Virus record (IMG/VR): IMGVR_UViG_3300047552_002060
Location: 20,775-84,774 of that record
Strand: one strand, 5' to 3'
Length of the DNA stretch: 64,000 bases
Origin: a virus
The notes beneath the pieces were generated by a model. The model did not search any database, was not told the DNA's origin, and saw nothing but the letters and a program-made list of their open reading frames with translations. Every line of letters starts with the position of its first letter. Positions within the stretch are counted from its first letter, which is position 1. A program made the position numbers and the translations under genes. Below, piece after piece: positions 31,649 to 39,764 of this stretch.

Positions 31649-32156
31649 AGGTTTCGTAGCGACCTACGATACCTCCTGTAACAGCGACAAGTTGAATGAG
31701 CTTGCTGTCGAGTTCTATAAACGACTCGATGGCAAGTTTTTATGTGAAAATAGTACACTGACGGTGATGATGAAATGCCCACTGTTCATTCAACTTAATC
31801 TTTCGCAGTTCAACTTACGAATCACCAACCTGCCGAATGTCGGCTCTGATGAACTCGAGAGCTACTATCCCAATGTCGGAGAGATCGGCTCCAGTGATCT
31901 ACGTGTCTGTCAGGATATCTCGGACGACATGAAACGCACATCCATTGCCCTACTGATGAATCACAAAGCTTATCAAGCAGATGGATGTAATCGCTTCATG
32001 TCTCAAATTCTAACGCCTATCAACACTTATACGACCATTCTCGTTCATGGAATGTATAATGATTGGAGCAGGTTTGTATCGCAGGGAAATGCACCAGCTC
32101 CGATTGCTGCATATATGCAAGCAGTGGACCAATTAATTAAAGCAGAGTGGCGATGA
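31614..32156 (+). CDS. degenerate ThyX-like protein
   Basis: It aligns along most of its length with flavin-dependent thymidylate synthase: VLDKGFV at the N-terminus, KCPLFIQ (for KAPIFV), DELESYY (for NELSGRY), then ILTPINTYT (for the VLPLNLYT core) and a final long helix. The signature RHRxxS that holds FAD and dUMP is replaced by FNLRIT (66-71), and the His/Gln of the later helix are lost. It probably does not make dTMP. It might bind nucleotides, assist the TS-fold enzyme, or have a new activity. Confidence 0.65.
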   Translation: MPLLNRIPVLDKGFVATYDTSCNSDKLNELAVEFYKRLDGKFLCENSTLTVMMKCPLFIQLNLSQFNLRITNLPNVGSDELESYYPNVGEIGSSDLRVCQDISDDMKRTSIALLMNHKAYQADGCNRFMSQILTPINTYTTILVHGMYNDWSRFVSQGNAPAPIAAYMQAVDQLIKAEWR

Positions 32157-32398
32157 AAAAAAATAAAGACCCAAAAGAACCAGAACTATCAGAAGTATAT
32201 GAGACCGAGATTGAGTTCACGTGTCCAGTCCGTGGGCTAGTCAAGCAGAAAGTTAAAGTGAAGAGATATAAGAGCGTATCTAATCAGCCAGTCGAGGATA
32301 TCTTGCCTAGCAAAAACATAGCAGACAAGCTCGATCAAAAATATTCAGGCTTAATACTCGAGGATGAGAGTGTGGACTTATTAGACGGAGAGGGCTAA
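32153..32398 (+). CDS. hypothetical protein, 81 aa
   Basis: The ATG at 32153 overlaps the previous stop (ATGA). Lys/Glu-rich ends with a beta-like centre (IEFTCPVRGLVKQKVKVKRY). Coupled to the next gene by TAATG. Confidence 0.6.
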   Translation: MKKNKDPKEPELSEVYETEIEFTCPVRGLVKQKVKVKRYKSVSNQPVEDILPSKNIADKLDQKYSGLILEDESVDLLDGEG

Positions 32399-33132
32399 TG
32401 AAGTACGACATTACGCAAGATGACAAAGATATAATGGAGTTCGACTTTAAACATGATCGCACTCTCAAGCACCTCCGCAACTTATCATTTTACAAGTTCT
32501 CGATTGGTGATGTTTTGATCCGCGAAGAAAAATACCGCACAGATGGAAAGGATCAGTGGAGAGTGAAGGTAGCCGATTGCGGATTACCCAATAAATATCT
32601 CTACGCATATGAAAATTCTCTTGGAGTTGGATACATCAGAAGATTGAGCATAAATGGAAGAAAGTTTGTCGACAAGGCGACCTGTGTGACACAGTTTGAC
32701 CCCGATCAAACACGCTTTGTCCTAGATCCTGAGTATGCCGACCACATGCTTCTAGCGTCAGAGAATGATGACTTCGATGCTAAGTCGCGCTACGACGATA
32801 TTAAGAAGAAGAAAGAGAAGGTCAATCGCCAAAACAAAAAGATGCGTACCACTTTTGTGGATGAGGCAGCAGTCAAGAATTGGATGAAGACTTTGAAGAG
32901 GGGAGATCAGTTTTGGTTTAGTCATTCTCTAAGTCGAATCTCCAAGAATCCATATGTCATCGACGCAATTCACCTTGATATCCGGCGGCAGAGTCTATGG
33001 AATAACACCGAGACCATATCCTACGTGTCGGTAACAGGCGGGAATTATAATACGCAGCTGTATCCATCATCGTTTATAACAGGCTATCTCTTTCTCTCGA
33101 GACCTACTTTTGCCGATGAGGTCATATCTTGA
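32398..33132 (+). CDS. hypothetical protein, 244 aa, paralogue of 27632-28354
   Basis: Shares the F.IGD..IRE, R....NG, FV.DP and K.GD.FW landmarks with its paralogue and has a Lys-rich helix (KKKKEKVNRQNKKM) in the middle. No enzyme motif. The TTG start of dCMP deaminase overlaps its stop. Confidence 0.72.
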   Translation: MKYDITQDDKDIMEFDFKHDRTLKHLRNLSFYKFSIGDVLIREEKYRTDGKDQWRVKVADCGLPNKYLYAYENSLGVGYIRRLSINGRKFVDKATCVTQFDPDQTRFVLDPEYADHMLLASENDDFDAKSRYDDIKKKKEKVNRQNKKMRTTFVDEAAVKNWMKTLKRGDQFWFSHSLSRISKNPYVIDAIHLDIRRQSLWNNTETISYVSVTGGNYNTQLYPSSFITGYLFLSRPTFADEVIS

Positions 33133-33590
33133 CAAGGCTACCTACAAAAAAGCTTATTCACTTAAACAATCGTGCGATTGCTATCGCAGAACAGTCGCAT
33201 GATATTCATACTAAAGTAGCAGCACTATTGGTTAATCCACAAACTCTAGCAGTGTCATCTGATGGCTTCAATGGCTTTGTTAGAGAAGCTCCAGATACGA
33301 TTCTTCCTACTGAGAGACCAGAAAAGTATGATTACCTTATTCACGCAGAAGAAAATCTGCTCTGTAATGCTGTAAGGAATGGGGTGAAGACCGATGGCTG
33401 TTTTATCTATGTGAGTATTTCGCCCTGTACAAAATGCCTGCGACTGATGTGGCAAGCAGGAATTAGGGAGTTCTACTTTAAAGAGAAGTATAGAGATTTC
33501 GATAAATGTACTTCTATGCTTGACCTACAAGTTGATTTAAGCTTAGAAGATGGCTTCTATCATATGCTAGTAAGTAGTCGCAAACCATGA
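33129..33590 (+). CDS. deoxycytidylate deaminase
   Basis: Zinc deaminase with IHAEENLLCNA (His/Glu, about 73-83) and SPCTKC (about 98-103), plus the N-terminal HTKVAALLV strand. It converts dCMP to dUMP. The TTG start overlaps the previous stop (TTGA). In this neighbourhood it would link cytosine and thymine pools with the TS-fold enzyme and the nucleotidase. Confidence 0.85.
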   Translation: MTRLPTKKLIHLNNRAIAIAEQSHDIHTKVAALLVNPQTLAVSSDGFNGFVREAPDTILPTERPEKYDYLIHAEENLLCNAVRNGVKTDGCFIYVSISPCTKCLRLMWQAGIREFYFKEKYRDFDKCTSMLDLQVDLSLEDGFYHMLVSSRKP

Positions 33591-33916
33591 GACCTCTTAG
33601 AGAACGACAGATAGTCAACGGAAGAAGGTCCTCTAAGGAAGAACGAGAAAGAGCCGAGCAATCGAGGCTCTTTCTAGAAGAGAAATACCGCTGTGCTCGT
33701 AAGATCTTCTGGGTATTATGGCGTCTTATGCTATATAGCCATTCAGAGAATGTGCTATTCGGACCAACTTATTTAGCCGACCGACTCACTCAAAAACACA
33801 CATTTGGAACTTATGACCAATATAGGCCAGAGAGAGGCTCGAGGATGCTTGACCCGAATAGCGTATGTGATTGTCCGACTTGGTTTAGCAAATCCATGGA
33901 AGTGGACAGCCATTGA
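33587..33916 (+). CDS. tiny-protein family member with extended ends, 109 aa
   Basis: ATGA overlap with dCMP deaminase. A basic N-terminus (RPLRERQIVNGRRSS) leads into YRCARKIFWVLWRLMLYSHSE, the aromatic helix of the family, then VLFGPTYLADRL. The last 30 residues overlap the next gene in another frame, so the end could be affected by a frameshift. Confidence 0.5.
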   Translation: MRPLRERQIVNGRRSSKEERERAEQSRLFLEEKYRCARKIFWVLWRLMLYSHSENVLFGPTYLADRLTQKHTFGTYDQYRPERGSRMLDPNSVCDCPTWFSKSMEVDSH

Positions 33917-33992
33917 TAGATATGAAAGACAGAGTATTTTTTTGGAAAGACATCTTAAGGTGCTTCGAAATGTCACAAGACCTCACTACTAG
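33813..33992 (+). CDS. tiny-protein family member, 59 aa
   Basis: Core CLTRIAYVIVRLGLANPW, then WTAIDRYERQSIFLERH, matching the helix-L.LG(A) plus W/Y pattern. The overlap with the previous gene is long (104 nt), so a later start such as TTG 33849 is possible. Confidence 0.45.
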   Translation: MTNIGQREARGCLTRIAYVIVRLGLANPWKWTAIDRYERQSIFLERHLKVLRNVTRPHY

Positions 33993-34161
33993 ACGCCAGA
34001 TGCTCTTAAGAGCAAGTGCCGGACTCATCAATGTATTCGCGCAGATCCTGTTGTCAGTAGGAGTAGCGTCGTGGTCCGCCGTGAGTGGATATTGGAGCTT
34101 ATGCGATTTTGTAGATAGAAATGACAAATATGTCACTAAGAATATTATTAATAGGAAGTAA
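33970..34161 (+). CDS. tiny-protein family member, 63 aa
   Basis: Start chosen at ATG 33970 to limit overlap. Core LINVFAQILLSVGVASWSAV, then GYWSLCDFVDR. Third member in a row, which argues for tandem duplication with fast divergence. Confidence 0.45.
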   Translation: MSQDLTTRRQMLLRASAGLINVFAQILLSVGVASWSAVSGYWSLCDFVDRNDKYVTKNIINRK

Positions 34162-34582
34162 TCCGTCGACCGCGTCATCAACAGACGAGGCGTTCTCTGC
34201 AGATACGGTCTCGGGAAGAGTGGTTAGATCGTGGATTCAGGGGATAGATGGCACGATCTTATTCGATAATATCGTATCCCAGATCACGAAAAACAACCGC
34301 CCTCTGCATCCAAATGAAATAATGTGTGCATCGGAATCCCTCTTAGAGAGAATCAATAGGATTGATCCTGATCGTTTGATCGCTCTCGGAAAGAGCGCTG
34401 CTTGGGCTCTCAATGAGCTAAAGCTTAATTTTTTAGAGATGCCACATCCGTCGGGACTCAACAGAAAGTTGAATGATAAGGCTTATGTCACTGAGAAACT
34501 TGAGTTACTTAGAGCGTATTGCAAATCAGAGAAGATACCACTTCTTCATCACCGTACTAGCACAATTAGAACTTATAAGTGA
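34133..34582 (+). CDS. uracil-DNA-glycosylase-superfamily protein
   Basis: ILLIGSNPS (motif 1 region) opens the protein, LIALGKSAA lies in the middle and MPHPSGLNRK near the end matches the HPS motif of UDG family 4-like proteins. At 149-153 residues it is a minimal domain. A start at 34121 is possible. It might excise uracil or another base arising from the phage's cytosine metabolism, or act as a non-catalytic binder. Confidence 0.68.
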   Translation, partial: SLRILLIGSNPSTASSTDEAFSADTVSGRVVRSWIQGIDGTILFDNIVSQITKNNRPLHPNEIMCASESLLERINRIDPDRLIALGKSAAWALNELKLNFLEMPHPSGLNRKLNDKAYVTEKLELLRAYCKSEKIPLLHHRTSTIRTYK

Positions 34583-34633
34583 CCCTACATATTTGTCAGT
34601 CACAGACAATTTCTTCAAATTTATGTTCAAAAA

Positions 34634-34774
34634 ATGACCAGCTTATATGACCGGCGTTACTTAGCTATATCTAGCTTCTATAGATGCTTGGCCCTATTGA
34701 AGTTAGGCGATAACAATACTCTCTGGGGGAGTTATAGTCGTTTCTATGGCAAGTATCGACAAATACTCTACTGA
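34634..34774 (+). CDS. tiny-protein family member, 46 aa
   Basis: MTSLYDRRYLAI, then SFYRCLALLKLGDNNTLW and SYSRFYGKYRQ: the most compact example of the family, helix-LKLG followed by W...Y...Y..R. It ends in a 7-nt convergent overlap with the next gene. The ribosome-binding site is weak. Confidence 0.5.
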   Translation: MTSLYDRRYLAISSFYRCLALLKLGDNNTLWGSYSRFYGKYRQILY

Positions 34775-35169
34775 AGATTCTGTAGAACGAGGCGAATTGC
34801 TGCGCCAATAGCACCTAATGCCGTGACTGCGCCACCCAATTTGCCAATAAAGATGACACGTGACTTTAGCCATTCACTCACTGCTTTCTTGCGGATGAGC
34901 TCTAATTCAACTGGAGTGAAACGGTCATCGATTGCTTTCACGTAGCGCTCAAGAATCTCTGTACGCTTCATATGATCTTTTAGCGACGCCGTATTCTCAT
35001 TAAGAACATCTGTATTACGAATTAGGTGTGCCCTATCTTCTTCCTCACGTACAACATGTGATTCAAATTTCGCGACATGCGTGGTCAGTGTGGTGCGCAG
35101 ATCATCTACCTTCTCAGCGACGTTGTCAAGTCGATCAGCGATATAGTCTATTTTAGTATTGTCGGCCAT
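34768..35169 (-). CDS. coiled-coil protein with C-terminal membrane segment, 133 aa
   Basis: An N-terminal heptad region (IDYIADRLDNVAEKVDDLRTTL) and a single C-terminal membrane helix (VIFIGKLGGAVTALGAIGAAI). This layout recalls XhlA-type and similar phage lysis-accessory proteins. With the next membrane protein it may form the lysis cassette. Inference from topology only. Confidence 0.6.
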   Translation of the reverse strand: MADNTKIDYIADRLDNVAEKVDDLRTTLTTHVAKFESHVVREEEDRAHLIRNTDVLNENTASLKDHMKRTEILERYVKAIDDRFTPVELELIRKKAVSEWLKSRVIFIGKLGGAVTALGAIGAAIRLVLQNLQ

Positions 35170-35181
35170 GGTCTATCCGAG

Positions 35182-35517
35182 TTATTTTGTAGGAGGTGGA
35201 TCATCAAGATTATCTATCTTCGATTGCCCACTCTTAGGATCTTCCTTAGTAGTTGCACCAGTACGCCAGTTACGGCCAAAGTAGAGGAATGAGGAAGCAT
35301 AAAAGAACTCTAGAGCGTTGTTTATGTCTACAACACCCAATTTCCCACTCCACTTGCCGACCAACCCAAGAATAACGGTTATCGATGAGATGAAGACCAG
35401 AGTGAGAGAGACAGAGCCCAGTCCAGTCTTTGGATCTTTTACCATCGGTAAAGACAGTCCATACACATTCATGCTCCTTGTCAGAGCAAGAAATTTATTC
35501 CATAGGTCATTAAACAT
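35182..35517 (-). CDS. membrane protein, holin candidate, 111 aa
   Basis: Two hydrophobic segments (VSLTLVFISSITVILGLVG and ALEFFYASSFLYFG) with a charged, Pro-rich C-terminal tail. Size and topology fit a class II holin or a structural membrane anchor. It lies upstream of the coiled-coil membrane protein on the same strand. Confidence 0.55.
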   Translation of the reverse strand: MFNDLWNKFLALTRSMNVYGLSLPMVKDPKTGLGSVSLTLVFISSITVILGLVGKWSGKLGVVDINNALEFFYASSFLYFGRNWRTGATTKEDPKSGQSKIDNLDDPPPTK

Positions 35518-35603
35518 TTGAGTAGTCGCCTTGCGAAATACTAAGTAAGTATAATCTTATCATCATAATAGGTCTAACATATTACCATTTTAAAGGATAA
35601 AAC

Positions 35604-35981
35604 ATGAAACTCGCTAAACTCACAGATGCCCGATTTCACGCCGCCTTGCAGAAACTCAATGCTCAATCTTTACCTCTTCGTGTGGCTTTTAAGCTAAAGA
35701 GTATACAGTTAAGGATCGATGAGGAGTTAAAGAAGTTTGAAGAGTGCCGACAGAGCGCTCTCAATAAGTTCGGTAAGAAGGATGCGGAAGGCAAGCTCAT
35801 ACTACAAGAAGATAACTCGGTCGAATTTGAACCTGGACAGCTTCAAGCATTTGCTCACGAGCTCAATGACTTAGGTCAGATAGATATCGATCTTCCCACA
35901 GTAAAGTTAGATGATTTAGGCGACAAATTGGAGCTCTCGATCAATGAGCTTGTCCTTCTTGATGGCATCATTGTAGAGTAA
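35604..35981 (+). CDS. small phage protein (DUF1617-like), 125 aa
   Basis: AAAGGATAAAAC ribosome-binding site. The order of elements (ALQKLNAQSLPLRVAFKLKSI, then ELKKFEECRQSALNKFGKKD, then an acidic beta end with EL.LLDG) resembles a small helical protein family common near tail or head genes of many phages. It stands alone on the plus strand between minus-strand structural genes. Function unknown. Confidence 0.6.
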   Translation: MKLAKLTDARFHAALQKLNAQSLPLRVAFKLKSIQLRIDEELKKFEECRQSALNKFGKKDAEGKLILQEDNSVEFEPGQLQAFAHELNDLGQIDIDLPTVKLDDLGDKLELSINELVLLDGIIVE

Positions 35982-35994
35982 TATTCAGTTTAAT

Positions 35995-37392
35995 TTACTC
36001 GTAGACGAGCGTCCCATAGATGTTCGGGGTAGTCGGGAAGGTCTTTGGAGAGGCAGCTCTGAGAGCCGCCAAAGTTCCCACTACACCGTCAACACTGAGC
36101 TCGTTAGTGGCTCCGAGCACAGCAGTCGAGATAATGGCACAAGTCCCGCCACGGGATAACACCACACCGTTCGTATTTCCAGAGGGCGGGACATGTGTAT
36201 ATGGTGTCGAAATAGAGCCCCAGCAGTCGCCACGCAAAGCGCTTAGAACTGTGGTGCAGTTGACCCAAGAGCCACTAAGCGAAAGCCCAGCAGGCATATT
36301 GGCTGTACCAGACACAAACTGGACATCTCCTGCCACGGCGAAATTTTCAAAATAAGACAGCGTCGCGGATATTCTGCCTCCGTTAACACGAAGAGCTACA
36401 CCGTTCACGGTAGCATTCTTAAAATAGCACTGGGACACCTGAAGAGCTGCTGTGGTTGTGGTCGTACCAGTCGAGATAATAGCAGCTGTGGTTGTAAAAG
36501 CAGACGTGAATTTACAGCCTGTAAATGACACACTTCCGTCAAGAGTAATAAACCCTACGTTCGTGCTGGTCCCGTTGAATGTACACCTAGAAAAAGCAGC
36601 CAAGGCGGACGGCGAGGTGGTATAGACGCATCTCCCGCTCGACACGGACGCAGCCAGATTCTGTAGCCTGATTTGGGAGTTACCAAAACAGCTAATATGA
36701 CCCAGAATAATAGCACTTGAAGTCGATGCGCTCGCAGTCGACCCCGGAAACCCTTTGTTCCCAGTGATATTTGTAGCTGGCAAGTAGAACGAATAAGCCA
36801 GACCGGTACTCGGTGTAGAGGTGGTTGACAATACAGCCTGAGTGGCTGTATTAGAAATCACCACCGCATAAAATACGGTAGTAGAGACCATGAATTCGCA
36901 TATTTGACCGGCTAAACCGTTGACAGGCCAGTTCTGAGTCGTATCATTCAAGACCCCTGACGTACTGGCAGTGGTCACTCCAGAAGCGGTGCCGCTTGCC
37001 AGTGTGGGAGCCACAGTGGCTCCTTGAATCAACAGTCCGGGACTAGCCGTAGCTGAGGTGGTAGCATAAGTAAACTTTAACCCGGCCAGATAGAACCCGT
37101 CATAGGTCCCAGCAGCCACAGAAATAGTAACTATAGCCCTGATTTCATAGTCTTGCAAGAAGTTAATAGCCGTCTGGATTTGAGCCCATGGCTTTGCTTG
37201 ACTACCATCTCCAGTTGTATCGTTGCCCAATGCCACATCAATGTAATAAGTCGTGTCAGTCGTAATAACTTTAGCTGGAACCTTGACAGTGCCATCTGTG
37301 ATACCATCGACAAGATCAGTGAGTTCGTTAGCTGAACTCTTATCCGTGAAAGCAGTTATGACGCGCTTCTTCGTCTTATTTGATAGTGCCAT
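35995..37392 (-). CDS. beta-helix tail fibre/spike-like protein, 465 aa
   Basis: N-terminal MALSNKTKKRV..A module, then YYIDVALGNDTTGDGSQAKPWAQIQTAINFL, the usual entry of pectate-lyase-type beta-helix phage spikes. Repeated short strands (C.F.G, L.V..C.F) follow. Such proteins bind or degrade surface polysaccharide. The first 30 residues match the next gene's product, probably a shared attachment segment. Confidence 0.72.
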   Translation of the reverse strand: MALSNKTKKRVITAFTDKSSANELTDLVDGITDGTVKVPAKVITTDTTYYIDVALGNDTTGDGSQAKPWAQIQTAINFLQDYEIRAIVTISVAAGTYDGFYLAGLKFTYATTSATASPGLLIQGATVAPTLASGTASGVTTASTSGVLNDTTQNWPVNGLAGQICEFMVSTTVFYAVVISNTATQAVLSTTSTPSTGLAYSFYLPATNITGNKGFPGSTASASTSSAIILGHISCFGNSQIRLQNLAASVSSGRCVYTTSPSALAAFSRCTFNGTSTNVGFITLDGSVSFTGCKFTSAFTTTAAIISTGTTTTTAALQVSQCYFKNATVNGVALRVNGGRISATLSYFENFAVAGDVQFVSGTANMPAGLSLSGSWVNCTTVLSALRGDCWGSISTPYTHVPPSGNTNGVVLSRGGTCAIISTAVLGATNELSVDGVVGTLAALRAASPKTFPTTPNIYGTLVYE

Positions 37393-37411
37393 TGGAGTTG
37401 TTCTCCAAATA

Positions 37412-37684
37412 TTATAGCATTAAGCCAGCAGTAACAAGAGCGGCGAGGAGAGCATCTACCTTAGCCTCAATCGCATCAAGACGCGCTTCAGTGCCGACAA
37501 GCGGAGCAGCGTTGCTGCCAGTACCATCCACACCGACAAGGTTTGTTGTGGTCCCAAGAGCAGCAATATGTGCCGCGGGAATTGCGTTGAAACCTGTGTC
37601 AATCGCGTCCGCTAGTTCGGTTGCTTCTGCTCGGCGAGCCATTGCTACTTCGAGACGCTTACGTGTTTTAGTTGATAGAGCCAT
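37412..37684 (-). CDS. small structural protein sharing the spike N-terminus, 90 aa
   Basis: Starts MALSTKTRKRLEVAMARR, close to the start of the 465-residue spike, and ends in a helix with heptads (RLDAIEAKVDALLAAL). It may be a minor fibre or a cap that competes for the same attachment site. Confidence 0.62.
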   Translation of the reverse strand: MALSTKTRKRLEVAMARRAEATELADAIDTGFNAIPAAHIAALGTTTNLVGVDGTGSNAAPLVGTEARLDAIEAKVDALLAALVTAGLML

Positions 37685-37761
37685 ATGTATCTTTCCTTTA
37701 GATATATAGGTGCCACTGGAGTCCAGGGAACCATCTACAGCTATACTATCAGACTAAGTTG

Positions 37762-38223
37762 TTAAAATAAGTTCTTTAAGTCTTGTGGAGTTGTAGCTGG
37801 AGGATCGAGCTTCCACGCTCCTTGAATATCAGCTTCTTGTAGAGCTAACGTGACAAACTCAGAGCATATCGTGGCTTTTGGATTGGCAAATGGATTCTTC
37901 CACTTTCTCTTGAACCAACGACCAACTTGCGGAAATATCGCTCCAAAGAGACCACCATAGTCATAGGCCTCACCTAGATAACTCTCCATGATAGTTGATA
38001 TATGAGTATCAGTTAGCCCTATAACAGGATAGATAAAGACAGTATTCTTCTTCTCATATCTAGACATCGGGAGCATAACAATACCTTGAGCTTCAGCTCC
38101 CAGATACCAAAGTTTTCCATATTGTTCGATTACAAGAAAGGCATGACTGACTTCTGCATTAGTAATCCAACGCAGAAGTCGAGAAAGTAGGGTCTCTGTA
38201 CGACTAAAGCCAACATAATTCAT
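37762..38223 (-). CDS. NlpC/P60-like (YiiX-type) cysteine peptidase or amidase
   Basis: The pattern of permuted papain-like enzymes is visible: SHAFLVIE (His near 26), Tyr-Leu-Gly segments, YDYGGLFG, and CSEFVTLAL with the candidate Cys near 128. In tail regions such domains help cut peptidoglycan during entry. The order of His before Cys fits the circularly permuted family. Confidence 0.68.
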   Translation of the reverse strand: MNYVGFSRTETLLSRLLRWITNAEVSHAFLVIEQYGKLWYLGAEAQGIVMLPMSRYEKKNTVFIYPVIGLTDTHISTIMESYLGEAYDYGGLFGAIFPQVGRWFKRKWKNPFANPKATICSEFVTLALQEADIQGAWKLDPPATTPQDLKNLF

Positions 38224-39084
38224 TTATTCGTCCTCTGATAGACAATAAAAAGCTGCCGTGGCTGCCGTTCCGATAAAAGCACTATCGTGCTCTAATTTAA
38301 TTCGTATTTCCATTCCTGCTGAGGATTTTAATTCAGTGACAGCTTGATAATTCCAAGGAAAAGTGACTGTGCTTACAGCCATGCCACGCCATGAAGTACC
38401 TCCCATTGCCGAAATTTCAGGATAAGCGCCGTTAGCTTCATTGATATAATCCATGAGAGTTTTATAAATGACTGGGTTGCCGAGTGGAATTAAAGTACCA
38501 GAAGGTACACCAGGCATAAGTTGAGGCGCAAAAACATCCACAAAGCCATAAAGCTGGAATTTAATACTATCAGTAATCACAATGTCTTTAGTAAATTGGA
38601 CCTCAGCCGACTTAATTTTCAATTTTTTACCTAGTTCGGGCTTTATGACGTATTCGCTACCATTTTGGCAATAATACGTCACTTCTACTACATCTTCAGG
38701 CTGAAGCCCTAAAAAAAAGTTAATAATACCAGAAACATAATCAACAGTGTAATCGCCACCAGTTCCATAGTGTGGATCTTGTTCTATTTTTTCTATATTG
38801 TTAACTTTCACTATAACTCGAAAATGATTTCCGTCAATGTCTGTAAGAAAATCTTCTTGAGAAATTTTGCCGTGATAAGTATCAATAATACAATTGTTGT
38901 TAATAGCATACTGTGTATATGATGGGGAATTAATGCAAACAGCTACTTCATCTACTATTCGTATGGCTAATTGATACCAAGTTGTTTTATCACACCAATT
39001 GCCCGTAATAAAAGTCTTTCGAGTACCTTCGGTTGGCCAAAGACTAAAAATCTGCTTTCCATCCGATGTTTTTGGAACACCCAT
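38224..39084 (-). CDS. virion protein, 286 aa
   Basis: Beta-rich, with a DPHYGTGGDYTVDYVSGIINF segment that resembles carbohydrate- or structure-binding domains of tail proteins. Directly adjacent to its neighbours on both sides, so part of the tail/fibre operon. No specific assignment. Confidence 0.6.
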   Translation of the reverse strand: MGVPKTSDGKQIFSLWPTEGTRKTFITGNWCDKTTWYQLAIRIVDEVAVCINSPSYTQYAINNNCIIDTYHGKISQEDFLTDIDGNHFRVIVKVNNIEKIEQDPHYGTGGDYTVDYVSGIINFFLGLQPEDVVEVTYYCQNGSEYVIKPELGKKLKIKSAEVQFTKDIVITDSIKFQLYGFVDVFAPQLMPGVPSGTLIPLGNPVIYKTLMDYINEANGAYPEISAMGGTSWRGMAVSTVTFPWNYQAVTELKSSAGMEIRIKLEHDSAFIGTAATAAFYCLSEDE

Positions 39085-39088
39085 GTCA

Positions 39089-39763
39089 TTACACCTTTGT
39101 AAAAATAAAAATTACATCAAAACTACCCGCAGTAGAGTTGGTTGTAAATTTCAAATGTAGGCCTTCTCCGGAGCGGGCAAAAAAGGGTTTAACCAAACCA
39201 TCACGTTTTGCTCTAGCAGGAAGATAGTTAGCAATCGATTGTTGATTTGCTTCAACGTCCAGTGTTCCGGGTCCCCATTCATCCGTTGATATAATCATTT
39301 TGTCTAGCGGTGTCACAATTTCTCCGGTGATTGTCGCACCCGTTTTGGCTACCATTCCTGTAGGAATAGCGTCCACAGAATCATGAGCAATTGGGGTAAG
39401 TGTTGTTCCTACTGCAGGAGCCGACGCTGAAGCAAATCTATGAAGTTGAAAGATACCTGCCACGCCAGTAACAGCAGCAGTTTGGCTATTTCGAATATAA
39501 AACTCTCTTAATTTAAGAATATATCCACTTCCGGTTGGGTTGTAAATTGACAGTAGAGATTTATTATTTCCGACTACTGTTATAGGCGAGATAACTGTAT
39601 ATGTTGCCTCTTCCGCGCCCGTTGTTGTTACAGGAATTGCGACCTGATCTGCAGGCAGGACAACAGGTATAGAGGAAGATGTTGGCTGAGAACCAATAAG
39701 TAAGTTTCCATTCTCGTCATAAAGAATTACTGCTTTAACTGGAGTACCAATTCGAAAAGACAT
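39089..39763 (-). CDS. virion protein, 224 aa
   Basis: Starts with MSFRIGTPVKAVILYDENGN, a form common in tail fibre-associated proteins, and continues as a beta domain with an FxxxF-type end (FDVIFIFTKV). Tight packing with neighbours on both sides places it in the same operon. Confidence 0.6.
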   Translation of the reverse strand: MSFRIGTPVKAVILYDENGNLLIGSQPTSSSIPVVLPADQVAIPVTTTGAEEATYTVISPITVVGNNKSLLSIYNPTGSGYILKLREFYIRNSQTAAVTGVAGIFQLHRFASASAPAVGTTLTPIAHDSVDAIPTGMVAKTGATITGEIVTPLDKMIISTDEWGPGTLDVEANQQSIANYLPARAKRDGLVKPFFARSGEGLHLKFTTNSTAGSFDVIFIFTKV

Positions 39764-39764
39764 C

